Below, one piece after another: positions 8,201 to 16,078 of a stretch of DNA of 16,603 bases (positions within the stretch are counted from its first letter, which is position 1; each line of letters opens with the position of its first letter). The notes under the pieces are model-generated. The model was not told the DNA's origin and did not search any database. It saw only the letters and a program-made list of their open reading frames with translations. Position numbers and translations under genes: made by a program. This DNA comes from Bacteroidales bacterium (GTDB lineage Bacteria; Bacteroidota; Bacteroidia; Bacteroidales; Azobacteroidaceae), in contig JAJBTS010000350.1 of assembly GCA_020860885.1 (NCBI GenBank), positions 1-16,603 on the forward strand, read 5' to 3'.

Positions 8201-11200
8201 AATACCAGGCACACAGATTGTCTACATTGAAATATTGAGTTACTTCTTCGACAAAAGCGTTAGGATTGTTTTTTCTGGATACGATCCACGACCAGAGGCG
8301 TTGGATGGCAGCTTTATCGTCTTCATGTGCTGTGCTCCATTTTATATCTTCTTTGTACCGGAATTCCAGGGCATCATCGAAGCGGGTCATATCGTCGGAA
8401 GTAAATAAACACAGCGGTTCGGAGTTGTTGAGGAATTCCAGGCAGATGCATTTGTTCCGTTCACCGTTGAGAGCCATCCCGTCGTTGAAGCCTTGTATTC
8501 CTTCAAAACCGTACACGACCGAGCTTCCGGACTTTTCGTTGTTGAAGTTGTATTTACCTAAATACACGTTCAGGTTGCTGCCATCGTTGTCATACCACAT
8601 ATCGCAGGGAAATCCGTCGATAGCTACGCGTACTTCATAGGGACTTGCGTTGTTCTTTTGCGGCGGTGTTAAGAACCCGCATTTCTTCCATACGTCGTTC
8701 ATGAGTGATGCAGCTCCGGTGTTGTGGGTAGAAGAAGATTCTGCAAAATCGGCTTTCATACAGAAGATAGACACAGGTCGGGCTCCCGGTTTGAACGAGT
8801 AGTTAAAATCCGGAACGTTTACCCCGTTTACTTCCAGCGTACAGTTGTCGTATTTGGAACCTCTGTCGAAATACAGGCGGTAATTCTTCCTCGGATAGGT
8901 TGTGGAAGAAGTTCCCTGTATCCTTAACCCTATGTTTTTCGCCACGAAATCGTATTCCTTTCCGTAAGCGGAATAGAAATATACATCTACGGGCACTTCG
9001 AACTTCTTGTCGTTGGTCTGGTTCACCAGATTTACGTTTCCTACGATACGCATTACGGATTTACCCTGCAGACGGATCTTATCCATGTCTACGCTGGTGA
9101 TGCCGTCTTCGGAAGCAATGTCGTTGTTGTTGAACAATACCACCATCTCTTCGCCTGTGGGCCGGTCAACGATATAGTTATTCAGCACTTCGTCGTCGTT
9201 CAGGGCGCGGTTGTATACCCTTATTGCGCGTATATCCACATCTGCATATTCGCTGTTGATGCGGATATTGGACGGTTCCGGCTGCATAAAACTGTCGCTG
9301 TTGCTGTATTGCGCCGCACCGCATCGTATACCATTCACGTATAGTTCCATCAGGCAGTGGTTCTCTTTGTTCCGTATCACGAAAGCCACTTTGATGTTCA
9401 TGGGAGCGAACAGGGTGTTTACTTCTACTCCTCCCAGAGAACGTAGTATGGCTTCCTGCGTGGTCATTTTGAAGCCTACGTTTTGGTTCATACAGTCGAT
9501 GACCGTCGCCGTTCGGTCGGATACGTTCGAACATTCCAGTTCTATTTCGTAGGTAGCTCCGCGTGAGGTCGGGTCTGAGGCGAACGGTTTGTATGCTATC
9601 TCAATGTTTGCACCGTTTGTCAGTCGCAGGACATCTCCTGTCCAACCGTTGCTTTTCCAGTCAAAACCGTTGAATAGGGTAGAGATGTTTTCATACTCCC
9701 AGCTTGCAGGATTCTCTTCGGTGTTGCTTCTTCCGGCTGCCACCAGCCGTAGAACGACATCGGTACTCACTTCTTCAATATCTATATCCGAAGGATTTAC
9801 ATCGATAAAGAAAGGGTATTCTGTTTTTTCACATACCAGTTTCATCCGTACTTCTCCTTCTTCGGAGAATCGGTTTGTGTAGAGTTGTGTGGTGCGCGCC
9901 ACGCTGATGGTCTGGTTTTTAGCGCCGTCCCGGTATACCTCTACATAGGTAGGATTTTTAGTTGAGTCGTAAGCTACGAATTCGAATTCAAGGCTTTCGT
10001 ACTGTCCGGTCTCCAGGCGAGGCGTCAGGTGGTTTGCGGCATCGAATATCCTTCCGTCGCGGAAAGACATCTTTGTTCCGATAAAGCGTATCACCTCTTC
10101 GTTTCCTCTTTTCAGGATATCGAAATAGATACTTTCCGAACGTATGGTGAGGTCTTCGGCCGCTTCCAGTTCGGCTACCATTTGTATGGTATGCCTTCCG
10201 TTTTTCAGGATTGATAAGGGCACACTGAATGCGCTGTTGGTTTGTCCGCTGCGTGTTACTGTCTGGGTATACTCCTGTACCCCGTCAATAAAAAGGGTAA
10301 CCACTTTATTTCCTGTTCCGGTAATGGAGAAAGGTACGGTTAATGTATCTGATGATTGGTAACCTGCTATATTATTAGCCAGGTTGTAAGAAGAGGATAG
10401 GGAAAGGTTCAGTGTCCGTACCGACTGGTAGGCCTGTTTTCTCTGTGAATTGCCTGTGGTCGGGTCGCTGGTAACCGCTTTCACATAAATATCGGTAGTA
10501 CCTAATGTGAGGTATTTGGATACATCCAGTGTATAATCGCCTTTGGAAACGTCCTGTAAGGTTTGCAAATACACGAGTGTACTTCCCCTTTTCATGCTTA
10601 TCTCGAGGGTCGCTTTCTGTCCGGTACTGATACCTGCTTCTTCTCCGGTGGTGTACTGGTGGTCGAAAGAATAACTTAGTATTACCGAATCTCCTTCCTT
10701 GATGGTTGGCTTATCGACCGCTGCACTAAGGATAATTTTGGTCGCTGCCACTTCTGAACTTCCACCGCCGGAACCTGCCGGTATTTCGAATTCGGTGATC
10801 GCCGACCCGCTTTTGTTGGTCAGTGAAACTTTTACGGTGTTGTTCTCTTCATCCACTTCCACCTCGCTGCCGAACAGGGTACTGGTTTCCAGCTCTGCTA
10901 TTTTAGCCGTCACCGCTTTATTCTGTATGGTGTTGGTCGATTCCGGATCGAGGGTTTCATCGACTTCCGGAATTTCCAGGTTGATGTTTACGTTTCCTTC
11001 GGTATCGGGGCTTATCTTTCCGTTTGCGTTGATAGAGATTGTTTTGATGCTTCCTCCGCCACCGTATTCTTCCCATAGGTCGAGGGTTTTCCATGCCTGA
11101 GTTTCGATGCTTGTACCTGTGTATTGGTAAGACAACCATTTCGAGGGTTCGCTGGCGAAAGTCAGTACCATACCTAAAGCTTTCTCTTTGGCTGTTTCTA

Positions 11201-12179
11201 TGGCTTCTACCGCACTTTGCAGGGTATAAAAGCCGGATTCCAGAGGGAATTGAGTGGTAACATTTATTACAGCGCCGCCGCCCCCTTTGCCGAAGTCTTT
11301 CCAGTCGTCTGCGATGCTCCAGTTTTTGGGATAAATACCTGTAAACTGTTTGGTTTCCCATTTGTTTTCTTCGGTTTGGTAAGTGATCACCAATCCTTTC
11401 TTCCGGATGTCTACCGGGACAGCTTTAAGGGCATTTTCCAGCGTATAATATCCCGAAGCCAGTGGAACTCTTTCCGTAACATTGAAGAAAGGGTTTTGGT
11501 TGGTGAGTTCTTCTTCCAGGTCGATCAGGTCCAGGATATTCACCTGGCGGATCATTTTGAAATCGTTCCAGAGGTAGATCGAACCGTTGTATAAGAAAAC
11601 TTTATCCCGGCGGGGAGAATTATCCTCATAGGTATATGCCTCTTTCCCTTTCCAGTCCTTAAAATACAACGAACCGGAAGGCGTATCTACTCTGAAAACG
11701 ATGCTGGAGCTATCCGTAAGGAATACTACCATCCCTGCATTTTCGATGTGTTCATCTTTTACGTCGACATTTCCTTCTGTAAAATAATCAATGATCAGCA
11801 GAGACGAAACGGAAGCGATCTTCACGTCGAAATTCTCAATTAAGTGGTTGGCTGTCTCCGTGGCTGCATTTGCATTTTCTGCGGCTTCCAAAGCCAGTTG
11901 CCTTGCCGTTTGCGCCGTACCTGCCGCCAGGGTAGCGTTATCTTTCGCCGTATTGGCTGCTCCTGCCGCTAAGTTTGCTAAGTTTGCAGCCTCTATCGCC
12001 GGTTGCGAGAGCAGGGAGACAGGTGCGAGTACGAATTTGTCGCCTTTCATGGAAGGTAGTAATTGTACTCCTGTAAGGGAATTAACGGTTTCTATTTCGT
12101 TTACTCCGGTAGATTCGGATTTAAGCTGTGCTTTTACCTCATCTACGATTTTCTTAAATTCGTTATCTGTTAGTGCCAT
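5280..12179 (-). CDS. Giant modular tail fibre with embedded CotH-type kinase domain, 2299 aa
   Basis: The start is the ATG at 12177-12179 behind an A-rich leader, 45 bases after the hub gene. Domains in order: an N-terminal attachment segment (MALTDNEFKKIVDEV) with an Ala-rich helical stretch at about 55-110; two SGFYTL modules (233-297 and 306-373); a Gly-flanked linker; Ig-like strands from about 476 to 800; a LamG/concanavalin-like domain at about 813-1000 ending in IRAIRVYNRALNDDEV; and a CotH-like domain from about 1079 to past 1360. The CotH part shows GLRIQGTSSTTYPRK with Lys1098, then D1336 and N1341 in ACDQRAKNMML, then D1358 and D1360 in FLPYDCDTILG. These align by eye with the conserved Lys, Asp, Asn and Asp motifs of CotH kinases, which phosphorylate spore-coat proteins in Bacillus. 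Leucine-rich repeats follow at about 1587-1740 (TALKKLDVSY, GLEDLNITGL). The C-terminal ~500 residues are encoded by AT-rich DNA and end in a His/Tyr-rich patch (GFFHQHYHYYNTAAYLSG). The virion fibre role is inferred from context. Kinase activity is untested. Confidence 0.78.
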   Translation of the reverse strand: MALTDNEFKKIVDEVKAQLKSESTGVNEIETVNSLTGVQLLPSMKGDKFVLAPVSLLSQPAIEAANLANLAAGAANTAKDNATLAAGTAQTARQLALEAAENANAATETANHLIENFDVKIASVSSLLIIDYFTEGNVDVKDEHIENAGMVVFLTDSSSIVFRVDTPSGSLYFKDWKGKEAYTYEDNSPRRDKVFLYNGSIYLWNDFKMIRQVNILDLIDLEEELTNQNPFFNVTERVPLASGYYTLENALKAVPVDIRKKGLVITYQTEENKWETKQFTGIYPKNWSIADDWKDFGKGGGGAVINVTTQFPLESGFYTLQSAVEAIETAKEKALGMVLTFASEPSKWLSYQYTGTSIETQAWKTLDLWEEYGGGGSIKTISINANGKISPDTEGNVNINLEIPEVDETLDPESTNTIQNKAVTAKIAELETSTLFGSEVEVDEENNTVKVSLTNKSGSAITEFEIPAGSGGGSSEVAATKIILSAAVDKPTIKEGDSVILSYSFDHQYTTGEEAGISTGQKATLEISMKRGSTLVYLQTLQDVSKGDYTLDVSKYLTLGTTDIYVKAVTSDPTTGNSQRKQAYQSVRTLNLSLSSSYNLANNIAGYQSSDTLTVPFSITGTGNKVVTLFIDGVQEYTQTVTRSGQTNSAFSVPLSILKNGRHTIQMVAELEAAEDLTIRSESIYFDILKRGNEEVIRFIGTKMSFRDGRIFDAANHLTPRLETGQYESLEFEFVAYDSTKNPTYVEVYRDGAKNQTISVARTTQLYTNRFSEEGEVRMKLVCEKTEYPFFIDVNPSDIDIEEVSTDVVLRLVAAGRSNTEENPASWEYENISTLFNGFDWKSNGWTGDVLRLTNGANIEIAYKPFASDPTSRGATYEIELECSNVSDRTATVIDCMNQNVGFKMTTQEAILRSLGGVEVNTLFAPMNIKVAFVIRNKENHCLMELYVNGIRCGAAQYSNSDSFMQPEPSNIRINSEYADVDIRAIRVYNRALNDDEVLNNYIVDRPTGEEMVVLFNNNDIASEDGITSVDMDKIRLQGKSVMRIVGNVNLVNQTNDKKFEVPVDVYFYSAYGKEYDFVAKNIGLRIQGTSSTTYPRKNYRLYFDRGSKYDNCTLEVNGVNVPDFNYSFKPGARPVSIFCMKADFAESSSTHNTGAASLMNDVWKKCGFLTPPQKNNASPYEVRVAIDGFPCDMWYDNDGSNLNVYLGKYNFNNEKSGSSVVYGFEGIQGFNDGMALNGERNKCICLEFLNNSEPLCLFTSDDMTRFDDALEFRYKEDIKWSTAHEDDKAAIQRLWSWIVSRKNNPNAFVEEVTQYFNVDNLCAWYLYTEYFMACDQRAKNMMLATWDGLEWYFLPYDCDTILGVRNDGVLKYDYTIDYKTIDESIKSHAFAGYDSVLWDLVRKGLYDKLASVADSFRKNMPVNDVLDKFNNQQMENWSERIYNKDGEYKYILPLTEGVDMPDGKKYYNYLYSLQGSRYAHRTFIIQNRFALLDAQYVVGTYRSDAFTAYFGYDFSLNPRRIKIVASEKYFFGYGYTSGAPTLSAVPAAGKGSVVYLPLSSKLIVNDPQNFYGASRILELDLSTVSMALVQTLNLNNCTALKKLDVSYPQTQTSLNNILITNCRGLEDLNITGLKSPNFTSIDISKNARLKRFIASNTSLTGVSFAPGAPLEEAVLPATIQSLELRSLNKLQLSGLTLQSPGTITRLVVEYCDLLDWEELLQKCYNVRYLRVTGIDMTGDTAFLDKYMKMGGIDENGANTNTCRLVGNYQLTNYVEEDKLATYQEHYPELNIKQPEYTCIEFDDTVADPANISNLDNKTGYKFGNEYKPSGHISKILSMRHRVLGKKTAEGEVSIFPLHDDNSNYYADSKYLESASPALLTGQEGNVWVYEPHYWYKGINDIINGKKYAFFSSNESVKQPEGEKILMRDLTIVNGFALRLNQPTLEASIQINSTNSYGIINLKGYKRVRVPGIASAVYGALFLDNSDKVINSFFGSSENGMIDGMYIFSDVPENATKIAFTFSTLIENGFVWLTNSKEIPDIEPDWVLHEECLGGVYNALIEDGIMRTKSQVKATVNLQIDTTRSCAENMGIGYRIFDYTLRKDIVNLAMAKYGTRESIFGWIKDGNVLNGRTNDCGMEDTIDLIHIPTNVNKRADNTLGYENFISNQLNLTEGLQWVAGHFIFNDREGNSKNHPFPPSSLADNDNWILNVYHGKEMDITPVRIGGTSTTYYPASFRPAYNGNAVFGTGQATSASSSGFFHQHYHYYNTAAYLSGRIMFIGAIKFINSVCEYKQLQKLD
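11061..11264 (-). repeat. SGFYTL fibre module, copy 2 (protein-level repeat)
   Basis: This encodes residues 306-373 of the giant fibre: FPLESGFYTLQSAVEAI, then GMVLTF, then KWLSYQYTG, then W at 363 and 369 and a run of four Gly. It lies directly after copy 1 and has the same spacing of conserved residues. Confidence 0.65.
11289..11483 (-). repeat. SGFYTL fibre module, copy 1 (protein-level repeat)
   Basis: This encodes residues 233-297 of the giant fibre: VPLASGYYTLENALKAVP, then GLVITY, then KWETKQFTG, then W at 287 and 293 followed by Gly-rich residues. The unit looks like a small folded building block repeated along the shaft near the virion-attached end. Confidence 0.65.
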
Positions 12180-12224
12180 ATTATTTTTTGTTTTGTTTAG
12201 TGAAATCGATTATTATTATGTTGA

Positions 12225-15200
12225 TTAATCTTTTAGTGGAGTGATTTTTACAAGATCTCCATCTCTCCATAATGTTGCCGGGGGTAGTTCAGAAGATGAG
12301 GTTGGAAGCTTTCCTAAGGATATTAAAGAAAAACTTCCTATAGTAATGTCCAGATAATTTCCGGGAGCACTTACAAATAGTCCATAGGGATTTAAATCAC
12401 AAATAGACGTCATGTAAAGATCATCTTTTCTCATTTCGCTTACTCGTACTCTACCTGTTATACGTGGTCCTGTATCGTAAAACTCAAAACTTCCTACAAC
12501 CTTGTTGTAGGATGTTACTAATTTGATTTTTCTGAAATCCTCAGGGTTGGAATCAATTACAACTCGCTCTCCTTCTTGGGATGTTTCGAATTTCCCGGTT
12601 ATGGTAGCTCCTGCGGCTTCCAAAGAGCCATCTTCTCTAAAAGTTACTTTATCATTTATTTTTACGAGTCCTTGGAAATCGATGTTTTCCGCTTTAATTT
12701 TAATATTTCCGCTTTCTATATCTGTCTGGGTTACCAATGGGGCAGTGTTATTAGGAGTTCCGTTTTCGTAAGTAACGAAAGATAGTCCTCCACTGGTAAT
12801 GCGAAGGGCCGACGATTTATTGATTTCTTCATTGGTAGTGTCTACGTATTTGATCTCGTAACTTTCGGCCGACTGCACAATACTTCCTCCCAGATACTGG
12901 ATATCCCCGTTAGGCATTTCTTTCTTCACATCTGCCAGGGACTCAATTTTCTTATCCGTCTGGGTAATACGAGTAGAGAATTTTTGTTCTACGTACTCCA
13001 GTTTGTCTTCTGTAAGGCGTAGATTATAGATATAGATTTCTCCGTCGAAACTCAGGTTGAAGTCTCCCTGTCCATTCCAATATCCGGAATAGGAGAATTG
13101 TTGGTAACCTTCTTCTTCGGTGGTAGCAACGATTGTATGATCTTTTACCTCTAACGTATCGAAATCGTGAAACTCTTCTTTGTGTATCACATCGGAAAAA
13201 CTTACGTTCAGTTTCCCTCCTTTAATACATTTGTAGTTGAATCCGATATGGAAGATCTTGGGAGCGAATAAGGTTGTTTTATTTCCTTCGTCGCCTCTTT
13301 CTTCTTTCTCAAAGAGAGGATGCGTTTCGTAGTCTTCGTTGAGTTGTTTCAGCGAACTGTTGCTGATAAACAATACACTTCGTTGCCCATCGTTTATAAT
13401 TCCTACATACGTTCTTTTATGGCTGTATAAATTGTCGCCCGCCCATATCATTTTATTTCCTAAGCGGACGAGCATAATATCCCCGTTGGTTTTCCAGCCT
13501 CTCAGGTTGTTATTGAAATAGGAGTTTTGCAGGTAAGAGTCGTACCCGAGGAAATCTTTCTTTATACTGCTGACTTCGCTGCGTATATATCCGTCGAGCA
13601 TTTCTACTTTACTCTGGACATCATCTCCGTTGGGAAGCGTATAATTAGCCGTAATCCGGTTTCCTTTGGAAGTAAAAGCCGTGAGGCATTTGTCTTCCAG
13701 TGAATAGCTGTTTATTCCCGTATATTGTTTGAAAGAAGGAGCATCCTGTCCATAGGCTGAAAGTATCTGTGCGTTTTGCCGCGCCGGGTTTGTCCGGTTT
13801 CCCAGTTGTACGATCCTGTCACCGGGCAGAGGTATATCGGTTCCTTTACAGTCCTTTTTCAGGAGATCTATGTAGTTCTCTCCCGTACCCATTACCAGCC
13901 GCCAGTAATAGCGTCCTTCGGCTCCTTTGTTTTCTACATTGAAAGACTGGCATATGGCCTGGTCGTTCATTTCGAACTGGTTCATGATCTTTTCTCCATC
14001 GGGGCCGGTCGTACTGAAGTAACAGCGGTATACGGCCTGCTTTTCCCCTTTAACTTCTATTTCTATTTCTTCTACACGGTCACAGACCATCGATGCCGGG
14101 GAGAGGATCAATTCGCCTCCGATATGTTTAAGCTCTTTGATCTCCAGTTCTGTGAAAGTAGCTTTCCTGCGGACATCGAGGAAATCGAATTCCGCGTGGG
14201 AGTTACCGTCTTCATCTATAAGGATGGCTCCACCCGTACCGAGTGGACCATAGTCGAATTTACCTAACTTGACCCCTTTTCTGAAAGTGATTTCTTCTTC
14301 GGCCGTATCTTTGTTCTTCTTACTAAGGAATTCGCGTACCGATTTCAGTGAAGAAAAAAGGTTGTAGTCGCTCGGAGGAGTTTTTTCCCAGCTCTTTACC
14401 ACATCGGGCAGGGTATAGGACCTGGCAAAATTCATGGTCTCTTCTACCTCCTGTTGCAAGCTTTCTATTTTGCCTTTGGCAATAACATCCGAGAAAGTGA
14501 GTGCCATCTTTGCCGGGATATTCACATTCTTAGAGATTGCGGTAATACGGCTGCTACGTACATCTCCCGGAGATACTTCCAGGTTTACTCTTTGTCCGAT
14601 CCTGAATTGAAGTCCACCTTCGATTAATTTACTTATTTCTATATAATCGGTTTCTCCCTGGTATACCGATTTATCGATGCTGTGTTTTTGAATGTATTCA
14701 TTGACTGTCTTTTCGAACTCCTTTTCCGCTTCCTTACACAGTTCGGCGGGCATTTTTATGTTGTAAAGGATATATTTATCTCCTATATGAGGTATCATGT
14801 TGCCTCCGGGGAGTTGTCCGAACCCTTCGGGATAGGAATTAATGATCCTGAACTGCTGATTATCATATACCACTTCAAAATCGTATCCGTTTAATTCCTG
14901 GCTGTCCTGAAAGACGATTCTCATTTCCAGTCCGTCGATTTTGTATTCATCAGGATCAAACCCCAGGCTGTTGTCTGTGAAATAGTAGTCGGTTTCTTCT
15001 CTTCCCTCTTCCTCGCTGGGCTTGTCATCTGTATCCTGGATGGTTCCTGTTTTGTGAGGATAGATACCGGAGAATGCCGCTTCTTCAAAGTGTTCGATGA
15101 TACCGAATTGTTTGCTGGTCTCCAGGTCTATGAATGTAGGTCTTTTTCCGTTGACTTCCGGTAACTGCAACCTTTTGAATCCATAGCCGCCTTCCTGGAC

Positions 15201-15884
15201 CGGTTTAGGGTCAATGTTTCGTGTTCCACCGATAGGATACAGCCGGGTAAAGAATTTGAGGTTCTCATGATCGTTCCTGTTCAGGTTTACCAATCCTTTT
15301 TTATAACCCATAGTGATGGGAGTTCCGAATTTGCAGGGTCCGAGAACGATGGTCTTCCCATCGACCCACCATTCGGTTTCCAGTTGGGTGGCCAGTTGTG
15401 TCAGGGCATCGTAACAGGAAGTACCGTTGTAACTTATCACGATATTTTCATTGGAAGCCGGAGGGTCGGTGTCTTCTGTTCCCGGAACATAGGAAGCTTT
15501 CCAGTCGGATGTTTTTTTGATCCGGTTGATGTTTGTAGCGATCAGCGCCAGATGCTCGGCCACTTTTCCCGTTAACGGGAATACGGGATCTTCACCATTG
15601 AGCACCAACGCTCTTTTCAGTTCCGCCTCTATTCCATGGAATTTCAGGTCGTATACCCATTCCTGATTGGATTTCATGGCCGGGTCCGGCTTTTCGATCA
15701 GGGTATAGGTATTTCCTTCGAAATTTACGTAGTCGTTAATCTCAAAATCTATTTTCTCTGAAAGAATGAAAGAGAGCGCGAGAACATGTTCTCCCATTGC
15801 CGCCTGGGTGAGGGTTGAATTGTCGGAAGGAGATATTGTAACTCTTTCCTGTGTTGTGTTCTGTTTGAATATTTTTAGTTTCAT
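12225..15884 (-). CDS. Tail hub / tail-tip protein, paralogue 1 (Tal / prophage-endopeptidase-tail-like), 1219 aa
   Basis: The ATG at 15882-15884 gives MKLKIFKQN, matching the start of the paralogue at 5214. About the first 770 residues correspond block by block to that protein. They include ISPSDNSTLTQAAMGEHVLA, NYTLPNGD-type linkers after ITAN, YNGTSCYDALTQLATQL and the FFTRLYPIGGTRNID block. This half resembles Tal-type tail hub proteins, which close the tail tube and carry fibres. The C-terminal part differs from the paralogue: a beta-sandwich candidate starts near residue 780 (LQNSYFNNNLRGW), a helical linker follows (KFSTRITQTDKKIESLADV), and then beta-strand tip sequence (AENIDFQGLVKINDKVTF, AAGATITGKFETSQ). 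It ends LPPATLWRDGDLVKITPLKD, whose last residues echo the other hub's end. It is the first gene after the large repeat-containing spacer and lies 45 bases before the giant fibre, suggesting co-transcription. No catalytic residues are assigned. Confidence 0.77.
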   Translation of the reverse strand: MKLKIFKQNTTQERVTISPSDNSTLTQAAMGEHVLALSFILSEKIDFEINDYVNFEGNTYTLIEKPDPAMKSNQEWVYDLKFHGIEAELKRALVLNGEDPVFPLTGKVAEHLALIATNINRIKKTSDWKASYVPGTEDTDPPASNENIVISYNGTSCYDALTQLATQLETEWWVDGKTIVLGPCKFGTPITMGYKKGLVNLNRNDHENLKFFTRLYPIGGTRNIDPKPVQEGGYGFKRLQLPEVNGKRPTFIDLETSKQFGIIEHFEEAAFSGIYPHKTGTIQDTDDKPSEEEGREETDYYFTDNSLGFDPDEYKIDGLEMRIVFQDSQELNGYDFEVVYDNQQFRIINSYPEGFGQLPGGNMIPHIGDKYILYNIKMPAELCKEAEKEFEKTVNEYIQKHSIDKSVYQGETDYIEISKLIEGGLQFRIGQRVNLEVSPGDVRSSRITAISKNVNIPAKMALTFSDVIAKGKIESLQQEVEETMNFARSYTLPDVVKSWEKTPPSDYNLFSSLKSVREFLSKKNKDTAEEEITFRKGVKLGKFDYGPLGTGGAILIDEDGNSHAEFDFLDVRRKATFTELEIKELKHIGGELILSPASMVCDRVEEIEIEVKGEKQAVYRCYFSTTGPDGEKIMNQFEMNDQAICQSFNVENKGAEGRYYWRLVMGTGENYIDLLKKDCKGTDIPLPGDRIVQLGNRTNPARQNAQILSAYGQDAPSFKQYTGINSYSLEDKCLTAFTSKGNRITANYTLPNGDDVQSKVEMLDGYIRSEVSSIKKDFLGYDSYLQNSYFNNNLRGWKTNGDIMLVRLGNKMIWAGDNLYSHKRTYVGIINDGQRSVLFISNSSLKQLNEDYETHPLFEKEERGDEGNKTTLFAPKIFHIGFNYKCIKGGKLNVSFSDVIHKEEFHDFDTLEVKDHTIVATTEEEGYQQFSYSGYWNGQGDFNLSFDGEIYIYNLRLTEDKLEYVEQKFSTRITQTDKKIESLADVKKEMPNGDIQYLGGSIVQSAESYEIKYVDTTNEEINKSSALRITSGGLSFVTYENGTPNNTAPLVTQTDIESGNIKIKAENIDFQGLVKINDKVTFREDGSLEAAGATITGKFETSQEGERVVIDSNPEDFRKIKLVTSYNKVVGSFEFYDTGPRITGRVRVSEMRKDDLYMTSICDLNPYGLFVSAPGNYLDITIGSFSLISLGKLPTSSSELPPATLWRDGDLVKITPLKD

Positions 15885-15903
15885 ACGATCTGTTTTTTAC
15901 AGT
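15885..15903 (-). promoter_or_regulatory. Conserved leader of the first hub gene (translation start region)
   Basis: On the coding strand this reads ACTGT, six A, ACAG, ATCGT, then ATG. It is the same as the leader at 5215-5234 apart from one A. The ACTGT end is also the last unit of the heptad array at 15900-15945, so array and leader are fused. No Shine-Dalgarno match is seen. Confidence 0.5.
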
Positions 15904-15945
15904 CACCAGTAATCAGTTAGCAGTAAACAGTCATCAGTCACCAGG
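15900..15945 (-). repeat. Heptad array B (ACTG units on the minus strand)
   Basis: CAGT occurs on the plus strand at 15900, 15907, 15914, 15921, 15928 and 15935, exactly every 7 bases, with a degenerate CAGG at 15942. Between the fixed CAGT bases the three spacer bases vary (for example CAC, AAT, TAG). The orientation is opposite to the array at 16079-16159. Confidence 0.85.
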
Positions 15946-16020
15946 AGTGTTCTTCGCGAATCTTATTAATACTCTTCTCTGATGGGTGTTTATGTTTATC
16001 GCAATTGCTGTTTACCTGTT

Positions 16021-16041
16021 GCCATGGGCGTTGCCCACGGC
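16021..16041. repeat. Hairpin 1 in the intergenic region
   Basis: GCCATGGGC (16021-16029) can pair with GCCCACGGC (16033-16041) around a GTT loop. Eight of nine positions pair, and the ninth is an A-C mismatch on the plus strand but a G-U wobble in minus-strand RNA. It lies between the two opposed heptad arrays. There is no T-run after it, so it is not called a terminator. Confidence 0.6.
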
Positions 16042-16050
16042 TATTGCTAT

Positions 16051-16065
16051 AAGGTCTTTGACCTT
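16051..16065. repeat. Hairpin 2 in the intergenic region
   Basis: AAGGTC (16051-16056) is a perfect inverted repeat of GACCTT (16060-16065) around a TTT loop. It is followed on the plus strand only by TTAAT and on the minus strand by ATAGC, so neither direction has a good intrinsic terminator tail. Confidence 0.5.
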
Positions 16066-16078
16066 TTAATTACCGCTC

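Noticed and set aside
16051..16075. Intrinsic terminator at hairpin 2
   Set aside because: The stem is only 6 bp, and the minus strand (the only coding direction) has no T-run after it.
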